Source: Phallusia fumigata
Lineage: Eukaryota; Chordata; Ascidiacea; Phlebobranchia; Ascidiidae
NCBI GenBank assembly: GCA_008931825.1
Contig: QXVZ01028537.1
Span: forward strand, 5,171-31,953
Reading direction: 5' to 3'
DNA length: 26,783 bases
Part shown: positions 20,301 to 26,783 of the stretch, in pieces
How positions within the stretch are numbered: the first letter of the stretch is position 1
Layout: each line of letters begins with the position of its first letter
The notes under the pieces: generated by a model
The model's input: the letters and a program-made list of their open reading frames with translations, nothing else
Databases searched by the model: none
Told to the model about the DNA's origin: nothing
Program-made: the position numbers and the translations under genes

Positions 20301-23223
20301 ACCATGATCTCCAGAGGGGCACTTGGTTGTGAGACAATTTCATTTGTGTGGTCAACAGGGTTGGCCATTATTAAACCCTCTTTGCTCGTAATAATGCGAG
20401 GGATCTGACATGGTGAGGTGAGAAATTCATCCAGGCGGCCACGAATTCCAGCATTGAGCCTTATTGTGGCAGACATTGATTCTATGTTAACATTAAACAT
20501 CTGGTCAATTTCATTTACTGACTTCCTTGTTGTTGAGTGACATGAAGCTTTTGCAGAGTTTGAATTTTGGACAACCAATGATGAATCTGAGATGACCTCA
20601 TGTGACTTTGTGCACTCTACAGCTGGCAAAGGCCTATTACTTGTAGCATCTCCGATGTTGATACCAGCATCACAACACAAGGAGTTGATAGAGTGGTTGT
20701 TTAAGTTCATCAGCAAATTTTCGGTATCCTCTGTATTGGGACTTTCTGGGATTGGAGTTTCAACATTGATATTTATTAGGCCAGCAGTTAAAGCAGCTTC
20801 ATTAACAAGGTCAGTGTTTGGACTTGCAGCAAAACTAGTGCTAATCTGCTCATTGTGCAACTGACTGTCAGTTGCAGCAGTAGATGTGTTCTGATCCAAA
20901 TCCTGCAATAAAGACAGTCAATATACACACAAACAATATATGTACACACACTATACAGATATTTTTTCAAAGGCCAGTACCAAACTTAAAAATACTATGT
21001 TCTGAATGACTCACCTTATATAACTGCTGGGACTCAGAGGAATTAATAAAGTTGATGGGCATTCTGTGTCTAACATCACCTTGGTAAGATCGGTCACTGC
21101 TGGCAATAGAATCTTTATCACTGTGTGCATCTATATTATATTGAAAAAACGATTAAAACGTGTCAAAAAAATGTAAAGAGTTGTATCAGTTACATAACAA
21201 AATAACCTTTTTTTTTTCCAAGGCTAGTTTAATTGCAAAAACACTAACATTTGTAAAATAACAACGACATAAAATACCCTCTGGATAACAACAAAAACAA
21301 AGAAAAAGTTTAGGAACAAACCTATTTTAAGCAGGTAATTACCATTTTTCTTTAAAACTTTTTTCTTTACTTTTATCCGCCGGACTATTGGTCGGGGCAC
21401 AATAAAAGGCCTCAGAGGTAAAAAACTGATCAAAGTAACAGGGGTGGTTTGCCTGGGACAACTTCGTGTCACTGAATATGATCCTTTGCTTTTTGTGTCA
21501 TATAAAAATATCTGCACACAATTTTTTCAATTAAGAGCAGAAAAACTCTTGACAAAATTTAGGACAACATCATTTATATCTACACACTATGATCATAAGT
21601 AGAAAAAATATTGCAATGGCATTTCTGACACAATGACTGACATATTGTTTGTTATGTATAAATTTATGCACTTCACTAAAACGAAGTTGTACACTCAGAT
21701 CAGTTTCATCCAATTCCCCGTCTAAAGGTATCAATGAGAAACTGTCGTAGTTTGGATCAGGACTTCCTATTTCAAACTCCTCATAGATGTCACAGAAACT
21801 GGTATTGGGACTTCCTTCTAGGAACTGAAAAATGTGCATTTTTTGACACAATAAAATCCTTCTGAGCAGGGTTGCAGAGTCAAATGGACTCCTGTGAACA
21901 CTAGGGTACTAGGGATTAGGGTAAGAATTTTTTTATCCAACTCCGACTCCTAAAGTTCATATAAATGCAGCCAATTTTTCATAAATATGTTGTTAAATTT
22001 TTTTTGTAAGGAAAATTATGAAAGGTATTGGCAATGACTTCAGACTCATAAATACTCAGACTATGACTAATAGTTCGAGTTAGCATCCTAGTTACACTAG
22101 GTGTCAGAGTCCAACCTTATACCTCTGACTTTGCTTCTGCATACCAACACTACATACCTTGTACACTGCAATTTTTGGTGACTTCCATCTTCTACAGCTT
22201 GCAAATTTTAGCAAGACATCCACTGATTTAAAAAGTGACACTCCGTCAGAACTATTTCCAAGAGTTTGTGGAGGACTAAAAATTTAGGGTTAAAATTTAA
22301 CTTAACAGAGTAATACTCCCAGACAATGTAAAATACTCACCAATGCTTGTAAGTTGCCAACACCTCCATGAACTCCTGGTTTAGTACAGGCACGTAACTG
22401 TTACAACCATACAAAGGTGGGAATAGCAGAAATCCGAGGTGCTCTTTTGTGCTTTTGTTCTAAACAATATATTGTACATAAACTGGGCTATTGGTTTAAA
22501 TTGCACATGTTAGAGATCTGGTCTAAAATGGTGTGCTATCATAATTATGTGCAAACAAGATAATAGATAACATATTGATGTGACACTTTTGTTGATTCTG
22601 TGTTTGTAATTAGTGCAATATGTTTAGTGCTTTGGAGCAGCTTGCAACAATAACTCTCATGCTTTTTCTTAACATCTTCTGTAATAATTTAATCTGATCT
22701 GTGGTTTTTAGTACAATTTTTTTCTAGCCATGATCCGGGTATCCCTAATAACAAATACAATGCCAATGTATATTTGTTAAACACAGACATTTTCACAGAG
22801 TTTTTTGCCAATTTTAAAATAAAGCAACTGAGGCTCAAGCTAAAATATTATCAGAATATTTCATTAAACTGTTCATTGCATACCTGGAGTATTCATACAA
22901 TACTATTTGACAACACCAATTACACAAAAAAAACTATAAATTTGTCTTGGCTTTAGCCCGTTAAGCTTTATGTCATTTTCTCAACAGATGTTGACATGCC
23001 ACCTACAAAACGTTTAGACACAAATAGTAAAAATGCACACGTTTTTCTGTAGTTCTTTTCTCTTCTCTTGGTAGGCAGGATGCTCAAGATACTGATATGG
23101 GTGCATGTAGCACATTTTCCAATTGTGTTCAATCTTGTATTCTGCATCCAAAAATGTGGATGTCATGTACTGTGTAATACTTTCCTCACTATCAAATTGC
23201 TGTGAAGTATTTCCTCCAAACAT
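14307..23223 (-). CDS. Large AT-hook protein with TASOR/TEX15 (DUF3715)-like N-terminus
   Basis: Minus-strand exons: 23249-23041, 22459-22341, 22275-22158, 21824-21642, 21511-21343, 21130-21015, then one giant last exon from 20902. Because of assembly repeats that exon must be read 20902-19282, then 16481-15978, then 15931-14307, giving exactly 1,250 codons with the stop. From the ATG at 23223 the protein is about 1,545 residues. Residues 1-230 recall DUF3715, the pseudo-PARP fold of TASOR and TEX15: DAEYKIEHNWKMCY (26-39), LEHPAYQEKRKEL, LGFLLFPPLYG, TLGNSSDGVSLFKSVDVLLKF (from about 104), SPDPNYDSF and YIFLYD. That match rests on family patterns I know, not on a search. About residues 688-697 form an AT-hook (KRGRPRK) followed by basic clusters. 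The rest is Ser/Thr/Asp/Glu-rich and probably disordered, ending in a short charged helix. TASOR scaffolds HUSH silencing and TEX15 serves piRNA-directed methylation; such a role here is inference. Coding may extend upstream, because the first acceptor (23250) precedes an out-of-frame ATG. Confidence 0.72.
15932..16022. repeat. 45-bp exact contig overlap left unmerged
   Basis: 15932-15976 and 15978-16022 are identical, with one N (15977) between. This falls inside the giant exon and, read literally, breaks the frame. Counting it once restores the frame. Confidence 0.95.
16711..18458 (-). other. Alternative-haplotype contig repeating 21631-23366
   Basis: Bounded by Ns at 16710 and 18459. It carries second alleles of four exons of the minus-strand gene: 16904-16722, 17352-17235, 17536-17418 and 18342-18134. 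Their lengths equal those at 21824-21642, 22275-22158, 22459-22341 and 23249-23041. Introns show scattered substitutions and indels. One donor differs (GTGAGC here, GTGAGT there) and two bases change in the first exon before the ATG. Placed in the middle of the giant exon, it is an assembly artefact. Confidence 0.92.
18460..19280 (-). other. Alternative-haplotype contig repeating 23105-23893 and overlapping 18198-18458
   Basis: The first 261 bp (18460-18720) match 18198-18458 and so belong to the same haplotype as the preceding contig. The rest continues that haplotype through the divergent promoter region to the start of the TM7SF3-like gene, where it is cut by the N at 19281 within the signal-peptide codons. 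Relative to 23105-23893 it has about 42 extra bases at 18829-18870 and lacks an 8-bp stretch present near 23564. Confidence 0.92.
19282..19509 (-). repeat. Contig overlap repeating 16482-16709
   Basis: 228 bp after the N at 19281 repeat the end of the contig that stops at 16709. This overlap fixes the true order: the contig ending at 16709 continues at 19510, so everything from 16710 to 19281 between them is misplaced. Confidence 0.94.
20903..23040 (-). other. Introns of the AT-hook/DUF3715-like gene
   Basis: The introns are 20903-21014, 21131-21342, 21512-21641, 21825-22157, 22276-22340 and 22460-23040. The 333-bp and 581-bp ones are AT-rich, with a GGTA/GGGTTA-like stretch near 21900-21925 and no open frame or RNA gene that I can support. 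Confidence 0.65.
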
Positions 23224-23249
23224 TGCAATGAATTGATTGACATGTAGTC

Positions 23250-23982
23250 CTAAAAATGATATGGCTACATCTAAAAAGTAAATGAAAGCCACAGTAAACA
23301 TAATATAGAAGTTTAGTTTATTTTGTGCATGAGTAAGAGTAATTATGTTGTTTACTGTTCTCCCAATTTTTTTTATGTACAGCCCTTAGTTTACTATCGT
23401 TGCCGTCAATTTTAACAACTCCCTGAAAAAAATATGATGCGGTCCGAAAAACATGGGTTTATATGCTTTGAGAGCAACTTGGCGACAATGCTATTTGAGA
23501 CTTTACCAAATTTCACCAAAACACAGTACAGCCCCAACTTGCAGGCAGCAACAACAGGCGCGCTTCGACTTTGTTAGGGAAGTTCGGATGACCGAAAGGA
23601 AAGTGGAACTGTTTGTTGATTACAAGTAAACCTTTATCTTGTTATTTTGCGGTTGACTAAAACAACATGTTACATTTAAAATATGTATTTTATTTTCAAT
23701 TATTTAGTTGATTTTCTTGTTTGGTACAAATAGTTAGTTCTCTGATTAGGGGATTTACCGGCGATAGCGGAACTGAAACTCCATTTCAATTCTTTTTGCA
23801 GGGCTGTTGGTTCTGTAATTCCTTAATCGGAATTTATCGTTGCAATTTTTCGTCTTGTCAGTGGTATGAGATGATGACTTTTATTCTCTCAATTCTATGC
23901 ATTGTTTGCTTTGTTATTTTNGTTCTGTAATTCCTTAATCGGAATTTATCGTTGCAATTTTTCGTCTTGTCAGTGGTATGAG
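23250..23982. promoter_or_regulatory. Divergent (head-to-head) promoter region
   Basis: About 730 bp separate the first recognised exon of the minus-strand gene from the TM7SF3-like start codon; 112 bp of this is an assembly repeat. It holds a GC-richer core with CAGGCGCGC and AAGTTCGGATGACCGAAAG (about 23553-23600). A possible non-coding minus-strand exon follows the acceptor TTTTTTCAG near 23424; its reading is broken by a one-base difference between haplotypes. Confidence 0.5.
23800..23801 (+). promoter_or_regulatory. Candidate splice or trans-splice acceptor before the TM7SF3-like gene
   Basis: A pyrimidine-rich TTCTTTTTGCAG ends here, about 70 nt upstream of the first-copy start codon. 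It could be the acceptor of a 5' UTR intron. If the organism is an ascidian, it could be a spliced-leader acceptor, since many ascidian genes are trans-spliced. Confidence 0.35.
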
Positions 23983-24032
23983 ATGATGACTTTTATTCTC
24001 TCAATTCTATGCATTGTTTGCTTTGTTATTTT
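23922..24032 (+). repeat. Contig overlap repeating 23810-23920
   Basis: 111 bp after the N at 23921 repeat the sequence before it, including the TM7SF3-like start codon (23871 in the first copy, 23983 in the second). A third copy ends at 19280. Only the copy at 23983 continues into the gene. Confidence 0.94.
23978..23986 (+). promoter_or_regulatory. Two-codon upstream ORF overlapping the TM7SF3-like start
   Basis: ATG AGA TGA overlaps the main ATG at 23983 in another frame (ATGAGATGATG). The same arrangement is present in all three copies (near 19257, 23866 and 23978). If this lies in the mRNA, ribosomes would end at the TGA and could restart on the overlapping ATG. Confidence 0.4.
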
Positions 24033-26665
24033 TACAACAGCAGGTAAGAAATTAAAAAGTGTTGTTGTTTTTGTGTAACCAAATGTTTGTATTGCGATTT
24101 TATTTTTTGAAAATCATTTAGAGTTTAATATTTGGGGCTTAGTTTGCAAAGTGTGTTTTGTCTCATAGTATCAAGATAAAAGTTTGATGTTTGTTATTAC
24201 ATGCTCTGTTAAAAATTATCGGTGTTGCACATTGCAGGCAATTAATATTTTTTGTTTACAGATCTTCATTCTGCAGATAAAATGACCAGTTTGAAGCACA
24301 TCACTGTTTCCGTTGAGACTGGTCATTCTGAAGTTAAATCTATCACATACAATGAGATATATACATTGAATATTGTAAACATGCCAAATAATTCCATTGG
24401 TGCCTTGGTGCACATTGCTTGCGAGCACTCAACAGCAGTTCTGAGTTTGGACAAAGACTTTTCATTTGGAAATTATGCAAATGGTTCATCTGTTGGTTTA
24501 GTTGTCTTGCGTTCTTCAGCTTTAGACAACTATGCTCATGTTTATTTTCGTCTGTCATCGAACTGCAGTTCTGTGTACAAGGATCAATGCATTGTCACTG
24601 CTATATCATATAACAGTAGACAACCAGTACCGGGTGGTTGCAACCTTGTACACAATTTAAACATTTACCCGATGATTGATGTTGTTGAATCCCCAGATGG
24701 TTCAGCTAGAGTTAAGTTTTCCTCTGCTAATATTGGCAGCAGCATTGGAGTAAAACCCCCAGTTTGTGATTCAGACTCTTCCAAAAGTTTAAGGCTTCTT
24801 TATGATGTTTATATTGATTTCACAGCTACGGCTAATTCAAATCAAAAATCCTCCTGTCAACATTGCAACCGATCACTATGCAACTCTAATATTGGCTATC
24901 TTAAAGCATTTTCAAACATTTTCCATAAAAAAACCAGCCATAGCTACAAGGTAGAAACACTGACCAACTCTGACCATGCAAAATACCACCTTGCTGCATA
25001 TCAGTGTGCTGCAATGATGACTTACATAGTGGTCAGAGACCCAAAACTCGGAACACAGTCTGTGTACATTCCAGCCACAATTGAAATGGAAAGCTACAAT
25101 GATTCGCAACAAGTGGTTTTGGCATTTAAAATTATATCTCTGATATTAGGAGCTGTGGGATTCTTGCTTTGCCTGGCGGGTCACAGGTGAGCTGTTGATT
25201 GCATTGGTTGTTTGTCGTATTTTATATCAATTACAATACTGTATATGTCCAACTGGGGCCTGTTGCCCAGTTTTTCTTAAAATGGCATGTGGGGTCAGGG
25301 TCCATGTTTATTGCACTTTAATAAAGTAATTTTTGAATTACACTTTCCTTACATAGTCTTCACCATGCCATTTATGGAAACTCCCTTTTCCGTGCCTAAT
25401 TTGTGAGTTTTTGAAAAAAATTTTTAAAAATTTTGTTAGGTTACTTAATTTGGTTTAATTATTAGATTCGTAAACCATCAATACTGCTGATATTTAAGGC
25501 TAAGAGATTTCTGACAATGTAAAATAACTGTAATTTAATGCGTACAAGCTTTGAAATAATGACTTTCACTTAATATTATAATTTATACCTATTTCTTTAC
25601 GATACAGGTTCTTCGTCTTTGAACTGTTTTTTATGTCAGGATTGTTTTTTTGCTTGTTGGCATTAAGTTTCATGGAGGGTTTTGGTCTATGGCTTTACAG
25701 TAACAGTCTGAACTTTGCCATTATAGCAGGTTGGTCATTTAGCTGTAATAGCAGTAATGGTTGAAACTTTCAATGGAAAACAGCTTTGTTAACAAATGTT
25801 TATTTGTGTGCATTGGACATCATTGTGTTTTGTTTTTAAGACTGTTACATTCCCATGTTATGTAAACTAGATACAAATACAAAGTGTTAATTAATTGCAT
25901 GGTTAATATCAGGCAGATTTGCTTATGAGCATTATAAGTTAACTTACAACATTTGTGCATTATAAGTTAACTTACAACATTTGATTTCTTCAGTTGTTGG
26001 GCTCCTTGGATCAATATTAACAACTTTGTTGTGGTTTCGATTTGGAAAAGCTGCAATGTTTAGTTCAATCATTGGTGTTGTTGGGGGATTCTGGTTTGCT
26101 TGTATAATTTTTATCACTCCCTTGTCAAATGTGACAATATTTGAGTAAGTATTTATTTCCATGACTCAAATTTAATAATTCCGTTTTAGGTATACATGAT
26201 TAAAAATTTCATTTTACATGTTGAAAGGCTGTCTTTTGCTTTCTGGTGACTGTGAGTCAACATGTAGTTAATTAAATCATTGCTAATTGCTTGGATAAAC
26301 TGCTTGCCCTTTGACAAGTATATTGCATTAAAAGTTTAATCAGGCAGCTATTTATTACTTCCGACCTGCCTAAACTGCAGTCTTTATCAAGTGTACTTTG
26401 TTTTAAAACAGGTATCGTGCAACATTTATCCTTTGCCTTCTCTGTGGATGTATGATCTACATATTGGCATTAATTCTTACTGTCAAGATGCATAGAATGT
26501 GCATTATCACCTCAGCATTGGTTGGATCATATCTTGTTGTGGCGTCATTTGGATCTAGTTACTGGTATTGCTCTGTTGTGGGCCAGCTGATTCTCATCTT
26601 AGTTCGAAAGATGGCTACCGTTCCTCTACTTGATGCTACGATTGTGTATCCACTCTACATGTTAG
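23983..26665 (+). CDS. TM7SF3: TM7SF3-like seven-pass transmembrane protein (3' end outside window)
   Basis: Five exons are seen: 23983-24043, 24262-25186, 25608-25729, 25994-26144, 26412-26665, with phases 1, 2, 1, 2 and 1 and about 504 residues. The first exon encodes a signal peptide (MMTFILSILCIVCFVIFTTA). The large second exon encodes an extracellular domain with many Asn glycosylation sites and cysteines. The key match is PVPGGCNL, then GVKPPVCD and LLYDVY, in the order seen in vertebrate TM7SF3. Membrane segments: about 302-326 before GHR, two in exon 3 (FFVFELFF onward, the second running into exon 4), another in exon 4 ending ITPL, two in exon 5, and the start of a seventh at the end of exon 5. 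LVGSYLVVASFGSSYW matches the family's GSY-SYW region. In mammals it protects cells from ER stress and apoptosis. The family total is near 570 residues, so one or two exons lie beyond the window. Confidence 0.9.
25187..25607 (+). other. Intron, TM7SF3-like gene
   Basis: 421 bp, AT-rich, with long A and T runs near 25412-25436. Nothing else is recognisable. Confidence 0.75.
25929..25983 (+). repeat. 28-bp tandem duplication just upstream of a splice acceptor
   Basis: Two adjacent copies (25929-25956 and 25957-25983) each contain the palindrome AAGTTAACTT. The second ends 10 bp before exon 25994. Each copy carries an AGTTAAC that could serve as a branch site. Confidence 0.8.
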
Positions 26666-26783
26666 GTTCGTACATTTTTCATAACAAGGCAGAGCTGTGT
26701 ATTATCAGCTGTCTGATTCTAATATTTTATGAGCTGTTTTGTTCTAACCCATCCAAATCAACTCATTTTTGCAACGTATCAAT

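Noticed and set aside
15952-20908. Two separate minus-strand genes (253- and 546-codon frames)
   Set aside because: They share 228 bp (16482-16709 and 19282-19509) and join in one frame. They are parts of one exon separated by misplaced contigs.
23380-23424. Additional coding exon of the minus-strand gene after TTTTTTCAG
   Set aside because: Open in one haplotype, but a one-base difference in the other brings an early stop; at best a 5' UTR exon.

Overview
This is a eukaryotic nuclear window with four spliced protein-coding genes, short introns (about 80-900 bp) with GT-AG borders, and AT-rich intergenic DNA. The proteins are animal. Two are close to vertebrate families (RAD54L2/ARIP4 and TM7SF3), one is a testis-specific serine kinase (TSSK)-type kinase, and one is a large nuclear-type protein whose N-terminus resembles the DUF3715 domain of TASOR/TEX15. 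Compact genes, very high allelic divergence in introns with identical exons, and a candidate trans-splice acceptor fit an ascidian such as Ciona. The species is an inference.

Layout: (1) 122-8024, plus strand: C-terminal half of a RAD54L2/ARIP4-like SNF2 helicase, 13 exons, 766 codons plus stop, polyA signal at 8771. (2) 9111-13438, minus strand, convergent with it: a TSSK-family kinase, 10 exons, 814 codons, with an unusually long basic and proline-rich tail. A perfect CRE lies just upstream of its start. (3) 14307-23223, minus strand, upstream of and in tandem with the kinase gene: an AT-hook protein of about 1,545 residues with a DUF3715-like N-terminus and one huge last exon. (4) 23983-26665, plus strand, head-to-head with gene 3: a TM7SF3-like seven-pass membrane protein, 5 exons seen, running off the right edge.

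The assembly matters as much as the genes. Eight single N bases (4249, 5305, 13479, 15977, 16710, 18459, 19281, 23921) mark contig joins. At seven of them the flanking contigs repeat each other. 4250-5304 repeats 1766-2805; 13480-13689 repeats 13269-13478; 15978-16022 repeats 15932-15976; 16711-19280 repeats 21631-23893; 18460-18720 repeats 18198-18458; 19282-19509 repeats 16482-16709; 23922-24032 repeats 23810-23920. These are unmerged overlaps and alternative haplotypes, not biological duplications. They break the coding frame of gene 3 into apparent pieces and give false extra exons to genes 1, 2 and 3. Dropping the repeated segments restores a last exon of gene 3 whose length is an exact multiple of three, 1,250 codons including the stop.

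The most interesting biology is the neighbourhood of a spermatid-type kinase with a CRE at its promoter next to a TASOR/TEX15-like candidate silencing factor. No RNA genes, CRISPR arrays or intact mobile elements were found. One dispersed intronic repeat and one GGGAT-rich tract were seen.
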